Assembly: GCA_003149635.1 (NCBI GenBank)
Contig: QCWI01000007.1
Span: 179,322-243,321 of the forward strand
Direction: 5' to 3'
DNA from: Fluviicola sp. XM-24bin1
GTDB lineage: Bacteria > Bacteroidota > Bacteroidia > Flavobacteriales_D > Crocinitomicaceae
Length of the DNA stretch: 64,000 nt
In this document: positions 52,235-60,803 of the stretch, in pieces
Numbering within the stretch: position 1 is the first letter of the stretch
Layout of the letters: every line of letters begins with the position of its first letter
The notes under the pieces: model-generated
Seen by the model: only the letters and a program-made list of their open reading frames with translations
Told to the model about the DNA's origin: nothing
Database searches by the model: none
Made by a program: the position numbers and the translations under genes

Positions 52235-53623
52235 TCAAATCAACCCTTCAATCTCCTCAATAATCTTACCCGCGAAGGCATTGGCAGATTCCAACGATTT
52301 ACTTTCAGAATACACGCGAATGATCGGCTCGGTGTTACTCTTTCTCAGATGCACCCATTCTTTACCGATGTAAATTTTCACGCCATCCGTAGTATCAACT
52401 TCCTCATTCTGGTAGCGATCCGCCATTGTTTTCAGAATAGCGTCAACATCAATAGCAGGCGTTAATTGGATTTTATTTTTTGAAATCGTGTATTTCGGGT
52501 AGCTATCACGGAGTTCGGAAACCTTCATTTGTTTCTCTGCCAGTAAGGACAAGAACAACGCAATTCCTACCAATGAATCACGTCCATAATGCAACTCTGG
52601 GTAAATCACACCACCGTTTCCTTCGCCACCAATAACAGCATTTTCAGCCTTCATTTTATTTACCACGTTTACTTCACCAACGGCAGAAGCGTGATACGTC
52701 AGTCCGCGATCTTCGGTGATATCGCGCAGCGCACGGGTAGAGGACAGGTTGGATACCGTACTCCCAGGATTCTTACTCAATACATAATCAGCAACGGCAA
52801 CGAGTGTGTATTCCTCACCAAACATGGAACCGTCTTCACAAACTAAGGCCAAACGATCTACATCCGGGTCAACAGTGATCCCCAAATCGGCGCCTGTTTC
52901 TTTGATTTTATCAGAAAGATCCGTCAAATGCTCAGGTAGCGGCTCAGGGTTGTGCGGGAAATGCCCCGTTGGATCACAGTAAAGTTTCGTTACGTTCGTT
53001 ACTCCCAACGCTTCGAGCATGGCAGGAACAAAAATTCCTCCTGTTGAATTTACAGCGTCTACTACGACAGAAAAGTTCGCAGCAGCAATGGCCTCTTTAT
53101 TCACCAACGGAAGTGCTAGTATGGCATCGATATGTTTTTGAAGGTACGAATCGTCATGCGTTTCTGTCCCCAAATCATCCACTTCAGCGAAATCGTAAGC
53201 ATCTTGTTCTGCAATGGATAAAACTTCCTTACCATCGTCGCCAGAAATAAACTCTCCGCGCTCATTTAACAGCTTCAATGCATTCCATTGTTTCGGGTTG
53301 TGACTCGCTGTCAAAATAATTCCACCATGTGCATTTTCCATTGGAACAGCAACTTCCACGGTCGGAGTGGTAGACAATCCAAGGTTCACAACGTCAATTC
53401 CGAGGCCTACCAATGTAGAAACGACAAGATTTGAAATCATTTCACCGGAGATACGCGCATCGCGTCCAATAACCACTTTGATCTTTGCAACGCCATCATT
53501 TCGTTGCTTCAACCAAGTTCCGTATGCCGCGGCAAATTTTACCGCATCAACAGGGGTTAAACCTTCATCTACTTTTCCTCCAATGGTTCCGCGGATTCCG
53601 GAAATGGATTTAATCAAAGTCAT
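52235..53623 (-). CDS. glmM: Phosphoglucosamine mutase
   Basis: 462 residues. GlmM converts glucosamine-6-P to glucosamine-1-P for UDP-GlcNAc and thus peptidoglycan and LPS synthesis. The phosphoserine loop is TASHNPKQWNALK with Ser107, the metal loop DPDVDRL near 252, the sugar loop GGEGNGG, and the phosphate loop RKSNTEP near the C-terminus. The sugar and phosphate loops are of the archaeal/Bacteroidota GlmM type. It is 12 bp downstream of ribH on the same strand, probably one operon. Confidence 0.9.
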   Translation of the reverse strand: MTLIKSISGIRGTIGGKVDEGLTPVDAVKFAAAYGTWLKQRNDGVAKIKVVIGRDARISGEMISNLVVSTLVGLGIDVVNLGLSTTPTVEVAVPMENAHGGIILTASHNPKQWNALKLLNERGEFISGDDGKEVLSIAEQDAYDFAEVDDLGTETHDDSYLQKHIDAILALPLVNKEAIAAANFSVVVDAVNSTGGIFVPAMLEALGVTNVTKLYCDPTGHFPHNPEPLPEHLTDLSDKIKETGADLGITVDPDVDRLALVCEDGSMFGEEYTLVAVADYVLSKNPGSTVSNLSSTRALRDITEDRGLTYHASAVGEVNVVNKMKAENAVIGGEGNGGVIYPELHYGRDSLVGIALFLSLLAEKQMKVSELRDSYPKYTISKNKIQLTPAIDVDAILKTMADRYQNEEVDTTDGVKIYIGKEWVHLRKSNTEPIIRVYSESKSLESANAFAGKIIEEIEGLI

Positions 53624-53635
53624 TGTTGTAGTATT

Positions 53636-54130
53636 TTAAGATTGAAATGAGCGTTTCAGCGCGATCATCTTCATACACGCCACGGCGCATTCGATTCCTT
53701 TGTTCCCGTGTTTCCCTCCCGAACGATCGATGGATTGTTGCAAGGTATTGTCTGTAAGAAGACAGAATGAAACCGGCGTATTGTATTTCAAGTTTACATC
53801 CTTGATTCCCTGAGTAGCGCCTTCACAAACAAAGTCGAAATGACGCGTTTCCCCTTGAATAACAGTTCCAATAGCAACAACTCCGTCAACATCGCTGTGC
53901 TCGCAGAAAAATTGACATCCCAGTGGTAATTCAAAGGCACCAGGTACGAATCGAACGGTAATGTTTTCTTCCAAAACACCGTTGTCGGTCAGTGCCTGTT
54001 TGGCACCCTCCAGAAGATTCAGAGTGATGTTATCGTTCCATTCAGAAACAACAATGCCGATTTTGAAATCGGCACCGTTTGGAATAAAATCCTTGTTGTA
54101 ATCAGATAAATTGCGTCCTGCTGTCGCCAT
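53636..54130 (-). CDS. ribH: 6,7-dimethyl-8-ribityllumazine synthase
   Basis: 164 residues. RibH joins the pyrimidine and dihydroxybutanone-phosphate precursors of riboflavin and forms a large shell-like oligomer. Motifs: VVSEWNDNIT, VPGAFELPLGCQFF, GTVIQGETRHFDFV (His as general acid/base in the active site), and the late DNTLQQSIDRSGGKHGNKG. It directly follows the TPR gene (1-bp gap). Confidence 0.96.
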   Translation of the reverse strand: MATAGRNLSDYNKDFIPNGADFKIGIVVSEWNDNITLNLLEGAKQALTDNGVLEENITVRFVPGAFELPLGCQFFCEHSDVDGVVAIGTVIQGETRHFDFVCEGATQGIKDVNLKYNTPVSFCLLTDNTLQQSIDRSGGKHGNKGIECAVACMKMIALKRSFQS

Positions 54131-54131
54131 A

Positions 54132-54767
54132 TTATTTTGAATACTTTACACTAGCATAGTAGCGTTGAATATCTCTTTGAAGCGCATACTGAGGGTAATC
54201 GTCAATAATACGCTTGTAGTATTTCTTAGCACTTTTCACGTCTCTCAACTCAACAGCACATCCAGCAGCCTTGTGAAGATACATTGGTGTTGTGAAATCG
54301 TTGTCGATCATGTTCGCTGCTTCCAAGTACATCTTGGACGCTGCTTCGTAGTTCTCCATTTCAGATTTACAGTCAGCCTGCAATCCAATGCGCAAAACGC
54401 TCACGTAGGAATCTTCCAATTCCACTTCGTCCAATTCGTTGAATGCTTTCTTGAATTCTCCCTGGTTCATCAACTGACGTGCATACAAGAACTGCGCTAC
54501 TTCACCTCCGACTTTACCGTCGTACTTGCGAACCGCTGCTCTGAACTCATCAATAGCTACTTCTGTAGAATCTTTTTTCGCGTAGTTCAATCCCTCCCAG
54601 TAAGAATCTTTCGATTTCTCATTTCCTGGAATGAAGAACATTTGATACCAAATAAAATATCCCAATACGAGCAACAAAACACCCCCTACTGAAAAGGTGA
54701 TAATTCTAAGTCGTTTGTTCTTTTTGAATTGGTCTTTAATCTGTTGACCAGAGATGTCTTCTAACAT
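54132..54767 (-). CDS. TPR protein with N-terminal membrane anchor (YfgM-like)
   Basis: 211 residues. A cytoplasmic basic N-terminus (QQIKDQFKKNKRLR) precedes one membrane helix (IITFSVGGVLLLVLGYFIWYQMFF), then about 150 residues of tetratricopeptide-like helices (STEVAIDEFRAAVRKYDGKVGGEVAQFLYARQLMNQGEFKKAFNEL and further repeats). The YfgM-like layout suggests a periplasmic scaffold near the translocon; the exact role is unknown. The minus-strand -7 box TAAATTTG (54779-54772) ends four bases before the ATG, so the message should be nearly leaderless. Divergent from recF. Confidence 0.88.
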   Translation of the reverse strand: MLEDISGQQIKDQFKKNKRLRIITFSVGGVLLLVLGYFIWYQMFFIPGNEKSKDSYWEGLNYAKKDSTEVAIDEFRAAVRKYDGKVGGEVAQFLYARQLMNQGEFKKAFNELDEVELEDSYVSVLRIGLQADCKSEMENYEAASKMYLEAANMIDNDFTTPMYLHKAAGCAVELRDVKSAKKYYKRIIDDYPQYALQRDIQRYYASVKYSK

Positions 54768-54771
54768 TGTA

Positions 54772-54779
54772 CAAATTTA
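54772..54779 (-). promoter_or_regulatory. -7 box of the TPR-ribH-glmM operon, leaderless geometry
   Basis: On the minus strand TAAATTTG is followed by TACA and then the ATG at 54767. Confidence 0.55.
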
Positions 54780-54849
54780 AGCGGAGCAAAAATAGTTTTT
54801 TTTTGGACAATCGATCAAGTATTCTCGGAAGATATTGTGCGAATTCAAC

Positions 54850-54857
54850 TAAATTTG
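54850..54857 (+). promoter_or_regulatory. -7 box of recF, leaderless geometry
   Basis: TAAATTTG with five bases (CTGGG) before the ATG at 54863. It also argues for this start rather than the upstream ATG at 54767. Confidence 0.55.
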
Positions 54858-54862
54858 CTGGG

Positions 54863-55990
54863 ATGCATCTACAGAACTTACAACTCATTAATTTCAAGAA
54901 TTACGAGGAGGCAGAAGTCCAATTGGCGCCTGGCATTAATTGTTTCGTTGGAAATAATGGAGCAGGTAAGACCAATATTCTGGATGCAGTGCATTATCTC
55001 AGCATTTGCAAGTCGTACATGAATGTCATTGATCGACAGAATATTCGCTTCGATCAACCTTTCTTTTCAATTCAAGGAACCTGGAACAAAGAAGAGCAGG
55101 AAGTCAACATTCATTGTGCGGTAAAAATGGGTGCCAAAAAGGTATTCCGACGCAATAAGAAAGAGTACGAAAAGCTGGCAGATCACATTGGTCAGTTTCC
55201 AGCTGTGATGATTTCTCCGTACGATCGTGATTTGATTTCCGAAGGAAGTGAACTCCGAAGAAAGTGGATGGATGGCATCATAGCGCAATTTGACCGCAAG
55301 TATTTGGAGTGCATTCAACGTTATAGCCGAGTGCTCGAACAACGTAACGCTTTGTTGAAGAATATGGCGGAACATCGCTTGTTTGATCGAGAGTCCATTG
55401 ATGTTTGGAATGTTCAAATGATCGATTTGGGACATCAGATTTTCGAGCGCAGGAAAGCATTTCTAGACGAATTTATTCCCGTATTTCAAAAGCATTATTC
55501 CGCTATCGGTTTGGATCAGGAGGAAGTAACGTTGGATTACAAATCACAATTGCACGAGCATTCCATGGAGGGACTCTTGGAGATGTACGAGCGTAAAGAC
55601 GCAGTAAAGCGCTATTCGAACGCGGGCACGCATCGTGATGATTTGCTCTTCCAAATCAAAGGTCATCCGGTAAAGAAATTTGGTTCACAAGGACAGCAGA
55701 AATCCTTCTTAATTGCCCTGCGACTCGCACAATACGAATGGCTCAAGCGTCATTTGAATACAACGCCCGTTTTGTTGTTGGATGATATTTTCGACAAGCT
55801 GGATCATACACGCGTTGAGCGATTGATGCAACTGGTGAGCGATCAATTTTTTGGACAGGTGTTGGTTACCGATACTGATCTCGAACGTGTGGAGAAAATC
55901 TTTAGTGACAGCAATCTTCAATGCAAACTATTTCGGGTAAATGATTGCCAAATTGAAGAAATCGGCGTAAAATTGAGTCTGAATGAGTGA
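54863..55990 (+). CDS. recF: DNA replication and repair protein RecF
   Basis: 375 residues from the ATG at 54863, chosen because MHLQNLQLINFKNYEEAEV is the conserved RecF start and a -7 box directly precedes it. Walker A is GNNGAGKTN, the signature GSQGQQKSFLIALRLAQ and Walker B LLLDDIFDKLD. RecF loads RecA at gaps with RecO and RecR. It overlaps the DUF721 gene by 8 bp, the usual recF partner arrangement. No dnaA or dnaN adjacent. Confidence 0.96.
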   Translation: MHLQNLQLINFKNYEEAEVQLAPGINCFVGNNGAGKTNILDAVHYLSICKSYMNVIDRQNIRFDQPFFSIQGTWNKEEQEVNIHCAVKMGAKKVFRRNKKEYEKLADHIGQFPAVMISPYDRDLISEGSELRRKWMDGIIAQFDRKYLECIQRYSRVLEQRNALLKNMAEHRLFDRESIDVWNVQMIDLGHQIFERRKAFLDEFIPVFQKHYSAIGLDQEEVTLDYKSQLHEHSMEGLLEMYERKDAVKRYSNAGTHRDDLLFQIKGHPVKKFGSQGQQKSFLIALRLAQYEWLKRHLNTTPVLLLDDIFDKLDHTRVERLMQLVSDQFFGQVLVTDTDLERVEKIFSDSNLQCKLFRVNDCQIEEIGVKLSLNE

Positions 55991-56285
55991 TTTGAAACGC
56001 ACATCGAACGAAGCTCCTTTGAAGGATGTATTGGACCGCTGGCTCAAAGCGTATGGGCTGGATGGTAAAATGAAAGAGTTAGATGTCATCAATGCGTGGC
56101 CTGAACTCATGGGAACTGCTGTCGCAAATCGAACCACAGAAATCAAGATCAAAAACAAAAAGCTCGTTTTAAAAATGGGATCGTCCGTAATGCGCGATGA
56201 ATTGTTGCAAGGGAAATCCATCATCATTCAGCGTGTGAATGAATACGCCGGCTTTGAGATTATTGATGATGTTTGGTTTGGGTAG
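55983..56285 (+). CDS. DUF721 (DciA-like) protein
   Basis: 100 residues. LKDVLDRWLKAYGLDGKMKELDVINAWPELMGTAVANRTTEIKIKNKKLVLK matches DUF721, the family of the helicase-loading protein DciA, and the C-terminus ends in a conserved strand. Adjacent recF, with an 8-bp overlap, supports this. DciA recruits DnaB to origins in many bacteria; helicase loading here is inferred from family. Confidence 0.88.
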   Translation: MSDLKRTSNEAPLKDVLDRWLKAYGLDGKMKELDVINAWPELMGTAVANRTTEIKIKNKKLVLKMGSSVMRDELLQGKSIIIQRVNEYAGFEIIDDVWFG

Positions 56286-56345
56286 ATGAAGCTATCGGTA
56301 ATTATCTTCATATTGATTTGTTCAGTGGGTATCTTCTTTGTGTGA
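56286..56345 (+). pseudogene. 19-residue signal-peptide-like remnant
   Basis: Directly after the DUF721 stop, ATG 56286 to TGA 56343-56345 encodes a hydrophobic MKLSVIIFILICSVGIFFV, like the first part of an exported protein. The rest is missing and the neighbouring DNA is an IS remnant, so it may be the start of a gene cut off by that insertion. It could also be chance. Confidence 0.4.
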
Positions 56346-56354
56346 CTACGTCAA

Positions 56355-56398
56355 CTAAAAGTGAACTATTCGGAAGAATAATTAGTATACACTTTTAG
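56355..56398. repeat. 9-bp inverted repeat at the left of the transposase remnant
   Basis: CTAAAAGTG (56355-56363) and CACTTTTAG (56390-56398) in AT-rich DNA next to the transposase remnant. Possibly an IS end or a footprint. Confidence 0.5.
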
Positions 56399-56401
56399 TA
56401 T

Positions 56402-56587
56402 GGAAAAGTAGAAAGATCTCAATTAACAGACAAAAGGGAATTTTACCAACTCCTAAGCTATAAAGATGATATAAATTTAAGCAAAAAGCTAAGACAATGG
56501 GAAGAATTTTATAACTTCAACAGACCACATGGAGCCTTCAAGGGGAAAACACCGTATGAAGAGTTGATGCGTCACTTAAAAAATTAA
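56402..56587 (+). pseudogene. IS481-type transposase C-terminal remnant
   Basis: An open 61-codon stretch without a start: GKVERSQLTDKREFYQLLSYK, then INLSKKLRQWEEFYNFNRPHGAFKGKTPYEELM and a stop at 56585-56587. GKVER holds the last catalytic Glu of the DDE integrase core, and the NRPHGAFKGKTPYE tail is typical of IS481-like transposases. The upstream three quarters are absent. AT-rich compared with its neighbours. It meets the 3' end of the LpxR-like pseudogene tail to tail, sharing 4 bp. Confidence 0.85.
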
Positions 56588-57459
56588 GAATCTAGTTCAA
56601 GTTTAGTTGAAGTAGCACACGCTTGATTGCTCTTGTTTATGAATCCGAGGCGCAAATACAAGTCATTAAAAACACGATCATAATACCCTACGGATCCACC
56701 GAAATTCCATCCAAGATCTAATAATGACTTATCTCCATCATTAAACAAAGCGTCACCTACAGAGAACAGCGGTCTGAACCTGTTATACTGCAGCAATAAG
56801 GTGGGAGAGCCTCCTTGCGAGATTTGAGTGTTCCACCCAAAAGGATCTTCGGGTCGTCCCTTGATTATGTATTTATGAGCGAATCCTTGAAACTGATATC
56901 CGAGATTGGTACCGAACAAACCAACATTCATCGTATAAGTATTGTAAATTTTTCTCGTGACAGTCTCTCCGTGTCTGTGAAACTCCTTAGTTTTCACAAA
57001 TCCAGCTGAAGTAGAAGCATAGAATAAGAAGGCAAATGGTCTGTCTCCAACAATCGTATTCATACTATCGATCTTCAAGGGGGTGAACGCGGTACCTCCT
57101 AGGCCAAAGGAAGCATTCATCCGTTGAATCGGATTTCCGGATCGATTGGTCTTTTCCAAGTACTTTTCTACTTTTCGCAAGGGCCAGAAAAATGGCGACT
57201 TCATCAGATCCGGATTTGAGTACACGAATGCTGTTCCTTGCGTATAATTCCGATCTTCGTTTAAATTTGGATCACTGAAAAAGAACACATCCTGATCAAT
57301 CAATACTGAGAAAGTTCCAGATGTCGGTTTAGACATCGATGGTAATTGGACATTGTTGTTCGGTTGGTTGTTATCAACGGGAGTTAGGAAATCTTCTTGA
57401 GAGAATACACTAAATGTTGTTAGGAATACCGAACAAAAAAGTAGCTAAATAGAGCGCAT
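56584..57459 (-). pseudogene. LpxR-like (DUF2219) lipid A deacylase, disrupted
   Basis: From the ATG at 57459 the frame reads MRSI, then an in-frame TAG at 57447-57445, then LLFCSVFLTTFSVFSQEDF, clearly the rest of a signal peptide. The mature part has LpxR/DUF2219 features: NEDRNYTQGTAFVYS, GDRPFAFLFYAS and NDLYLRLGFINKSN. The frame ends in the IS481 remnant, so the final strands of the barrel are likely missing. LpxR removes 3'-acyloxyacyl chains from lipid A at the outer membrane. An internal ATG at 57336 would give a protein without a signal peptide, so a functional product is doubtful. Confidence 0.78.
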
Positions 57460-57511
57460 AATGAATAGTAATATTGGTTTGGTAGAAATAATTCCACACA
57501 CCAATATTAAC

Positions 57512-57541
57512 AAAAAAAGAAGATTCTCCTATCAAGAGAAT
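57512..57541 (-). terminator. Terminator of the TonB-receptor / DUF4249 operon
   Basis: ATTCTC / GAGAAT stem (57523-57528 / 57536-57541) followed on the minus strand by a T-run (57518-57512). Confidence 0.7.
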
Positions 57542-57574
57542 GGCCCTCTTTACTATGTCGCGAATAAACGAATT

Positions 57575-58366
57575 TTACTGAATCACTACCGTATCACGAC
57601 TCACTCCATAAGCATTGAAATATCCCAATGCGCCATTATCCCAATTCGTGATTGGATTTCCCGGTGCCGCTGAGTTCGATCCTCCAGCGATATCTACCGC
57701 TTGGAAAGTGTAATCGAAAATGACTTCGTCAACCGTACGGAATTCGTAGGAAATAGTATCTCCCAACTGACTCAAATCGCTTAGGAACAATGGTCGCTGG
57801 ATGTAATTCCCGTTTGTCAATGCGTCATCCTGCGTTTGAATCTGATCAATGCGATCAAAAGAAGTTTGATTTTCCGTAATCACGATTTGGTAGAAATCCG
57901 TTGTATTCGCAGGATCTTGAAAATTCAAAATGGAAACGTATCCAGGATCGGCTCCGAAGAATCCATCCAAATATTGGTACGTGATAGGATCCAATTGCAC
58001 AGGTGCCGGCATCAAACAACCTGCGTTGTACGTTTGGCCGTCAGAAACTACCGAAAGCGTATATCGCGTTCCGTAATCAGGAGTGTATCCAGTTAATTCG
58101 TACAGACCATTTCCAATAGACGGAATCACTGTTGTTGCTCCGTTTTGATCCGTAATTGTCACAACTGCATTGTCCACCGTTGGTGATGGATCGTTGTTAA
58201 AGTAACTGGAAGTCAAGGTAACACTTACGCGAACTGTACTGTCTTCGCCCGTGTAATTTCCTTCAATGACGATGGTTTGATTTGCTTCGTTCAAATCAAC
58301 GTCGATAACCTTTTGACAAGAACTTGCCAGTAGGACGATTCCTAGGATGTATGCTAATTTTCTCAT
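57575..58366 (-). CDS. DUF4249-family lipoprotein
   Basis: 263 residues with lipobox LLASSC (Cys17). The sequence DVDLNEANQTIVIEGNYTGEDSTVRVSVTLTSSYF..DPSPTVDNAVVTITD is the usual DUF4249 opening: a surface beta-sandwich lipoprotein paired with a TonB-dependent receptor. It starts 1 bp after the receptor's stop and thus is expressed with it. The pair probably takes up or binds an unknown ligand at the outer membrane. Confidence 0.9.
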   Translation of the reverse strand: MRKLAYILGIVLLASSCQKVIDVDLNEANQTIVIEGNYTGEDSTVRVSVTLTSSYFNNDPSPTVDNAVVTITDQNGATTVIPSIGNGLYELTGYTPDYGTRYTLSVVSDGQTYNAGCLMPAPVQLDPITYQYLDGFFGADPGYVSILNFQDPANTTDFYQIVITENQTSFDRIDQIQTQDDALTNGNYIQRPLFLSDLSQLGDTISYEFRTVDEVIFDYTFQAVDIAGGSNSAAPGNPITNWDNGALGYFNAYGVSRDTVVIQ

Positions 58367-58367
58367 C

Positions 58368-60686
58368 TTATTTCAAGTTAAAGTTGTACGTAATGGCAGG
58401 GATCAATCGGAACAATGTTGTTTGAACCGCTTGTGTTTCACCCGTTTCTACGTTTTCCTCAAATGTGATCGTGAAGGCGTTCTCACGAGCGTAAGTGTTG
58501 TAGATTGAGAAATTCATATTGTGTTCGAAATTCTTGCGGTCCTTGAAGTACCACGTCAATCCTACATCCAAACGATGGTAATCCGGGAAGCGGTATCCGT
58601 TTCGCTCGGTGTAGAATGGCAATGTCGCTCCTCCTACTTCGTATTTTCCAGATGGGAAGGTCACCGCATCTCCTGTGTAATAAACGAAGCTGCTGGACAA
58701 AGCGATCGCGTCGTTCAATTTGTACATCAAAACCACCGAGATATCATGGATGCGATCCTGGCGAGCAGGAAATTCTTTTCCGTTGTCAATATCCGCAAAG
58801 GTTCTTAATGAGCGTGATAAAGTGTAACTGATCCAACCCGTAAAGTTTCCTTTCTTCTTCTCAATTTGCAATTCCAATCCGTAAGCGTGACCGTCTCCAA
58901 AGACCAATTCACCCTCTACCAAATCGTTCAATACGGTTTGTGCACCGTTTCGGTAATCGATTTGATTCTGAAGATCTTTGTAGTAAATCTCAGTGGAAAT
59001 ACGATACATGTTTTTCTTCAGGTTGTGATAGTATCCCAAAGCCACCTGATCGGCAATTTGCGGTTTGATGATGTTAGAGCTTGGTACCCAAACATCTGTC
59101 GGGCTGCTCGTTGTTGAGTTCGATAATTGGTGAATGAACTGCAAGTTACGGTTGTAAGACGCCTTGATCGAATTGTTTTCCGAAAGGACATAGCTCGCAG
59201 AGAAGCGCGGCTCTAAACCGTGATGATATTGGATGGATTCCCAACTTCCGTAATTGCGTTCACCAGTAAGGGTTCCATCTTCGTCGAATTCATATGCTTT
59301 TCCTTCGCCCATCAAGTTGAATCCAGAGTAACGCAATCCGTACATGATGTTGAAGCGCGTCCCAATTTTCTGATTGTTTTGGATGTACGCTCCAACTTCC
59401 AATGCATAACGTGGATCCAATACTACCTCGTTAAATGATGAGTTACCTCCAGTCAACGCTCCAGGGCGGAAAGTGTGGTGAATGGCCTGAATTCCAAATT
59501 TGATGGAGTTGTTTTTGTTCGCGTAGTACGAATAGTCTTGCTTCAAGTTGAAATCTTGAATCGATGACTTTACACCGAATCCGTCGTCTCCCGTTCCAAT
59601 GTTGAACTCGTAATCGAAGTTACTGTACACGAAAGAAGTATTGGAGAACAATTTGCTTCCGAATAGGTGATTCCAACGCACGGTAGCCGTTTGGTTCCCC
59701 CAGTTGAATCCGAAAATATCACTGAATCCAAAGCGGTCACGACCGAAATACCCTGAAATGAATACACGATCTTTATCTCCAAACTTGTAGTTCGCCTTGG
59801 CGTTCAAATCATAGAAGAACAATTGCGTATTTCGCTGATCTTCATTCGGAGAAAGTTTCAAGAATAAATCGGCATAACTACGACGACCAGACACGATGAA
59901 TGATCCTTTGTCTTTCACAATCGGTGCTTCAACGGTCAATCGGGAAGAGATCAATCCTATTCCTCCAGACATTCCGAATTTCTTCTTGTTACCGTCACGC
60001 ATTTTTACATCCATCACCGAGGATGCACGTCCACCGTATTCGGCTGGAATCCCTGATTTGTACAATGCCACATCTTTAATAGCATCAGAATTAAATACAG
60101 AGAAAAATCCGAGTAGGTGAGAGGCATTGTAAACAGGTGCTTCATCCAAGAGGATCAAGTTCTGATCTGCTCCACCACCACGCACGTAGAATCCAGCGTT
60201 TCCTTCTCCGGCTCCTTTGACACCAGGCGTCAACTGCAACGTTTTCATAATATCCTGCTCACCGAATAATACTGGGATCGTTGAAATATCTTTCGGAGTG
60301 AACTTGGTGACATTCATTTCCGAAGAAGTGATGTTGTCGTTTTCCTTTTCAGCGTTGACAATAACTGGTCCTATTTCTTGCACCTCTTTCGGAATGTTCA
60401 ATTCCAAATCAATGACTACGTCTTCGTTCAAGTCAACCTTCACCTCCTTAGAATCGAAGCCGGAAGCTCGGAAAACAAGCGTGTACGATCCTTTTTCCAA
60501 GGTGAGGGAATAGAATCCGTATGCATTGGTTAATGCACCGACGTTTTCCAATTCTTTTACTTTGATTTGAGCTCCGTAGAGGTCTTCCCCGTTGGTGGAG
60601 TCTTTCACCGATCCGCTGATGGTGTAGTTTTGAGAGAATACAACCGTAGTTAGTAGAAAAGCGGCTGCAGTCAAAAGCAATTTCAT
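58368..60686 (-). CDS. TonB-dependent receptor with carboxypeptidase-like N-terminal domain
   Basis: 772 residues. A signal peptide (MKLLLTAAAFLLTTVVFSQ) is followed by a carboxypeptidase-regulatory-like domain (about 22-105: GSVKDSTNGEDLYGAQIKVKE...LEKGSYTLVFRASGF), a plug (about 125-225: FGEQDIMKTLQLTPGVKGAGEGNAGFYVRGGGADQNLILLDEAPVYN) and a barrel ending in AITYNFNLK. The partner DUF4249 gene follows directly. Such pairs are common in flavobacteria and distinct from SusCD; the ligand is not evident. Confidence 0.93.
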   Translation of the reverse strand: MKLLLTAAAFLLTTVVFSQNYTISGSVKDSTNGEDLYGAQIKVKELENVGALTNAYGFYSLTLEKGSYTLVFRASGFDSKEVKVDLNEDVVIDLELNIPKEVQEIGPVIVNAEKENDNITSSEMNVTKFTPKDISTIPVLFGEQDIMKTLQLTPGVKGAGEGNAGFYVRGGGADQNLILLDEAPVYNASHLLGFFSVFNSDAIKDVALYKSGIPAEYGGRASSVMDVKMRDGNKKKFGMSGGIGLISSRLTVEAPIVKDKGSFIVSGRRSYADLFLKLSPNEDQRNTQLFFYDLNAKANYKFGDKDRVFISGYFGRDRFGFSDIFGFNWGNQTATVRWNHLFGSKLFSNTSFVYSNFDYEFNIGTGDDGFGVKSSIQDFNLKQDYSYYANKNNSIKFGIQAIHHTFRPGALTGGNSSFNEVVLDPRYALEVGAYIQNNQKIGTRFNIMYGLRYSGFNLMGEGKAYEFDEDGTLTGERNYGSWESIQYHHGLEPRFSASYVLSENNSIKASYNRNLQFIHQLSNSTTSSPTDVWVPSSNIIKPQIADQVALGYYHNLKKNMYRISTEIYYKDLQNQIDYRNGAQTVLNDLVEGELVFGDGHAYGLELQIEKKKGNFTGWISYTLSRSLRTFADIDNGKEFPARQDRIHDISVVLMYKLNDAIALSSSFVYYTGDAVTFPSGKYEVGGATLPFYTERNGYRFPDYHRLDVGLTWYFKDRKNFEHNMNFSIYNTYARENAFTITFEENVETGETQAVQTTLFRLIPAITYNFNLK

Positions 60687-60803
60687 GCGTACTTCTTTTT
60701 AGTCAAATGTAATGTAATCTGTTTCTTTCCTCTGTAAGAGAGATTACGGACGGTAAAGTTACATGATGAGCAGTATTTCTGTTTAACTAAACGTCAATAT
60801 ATG

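Noticed and set aside
54767..54862. Upstream ATG at 54767 as start of recF
   Set aside because: The added 32 residues are not RecF-like, lie upstream of the -7 box, and overlap the start codon of the divergent TPR gene.
29441..57447. Idea that TAA, TAG and TGA in three genes reflect stop-codon recoding
   Set aside because: All three stop types are involved, together with frameshifts and loss of catalytic or lipobox cysteines, and the same stops end all normal genes. Decay explains it better.
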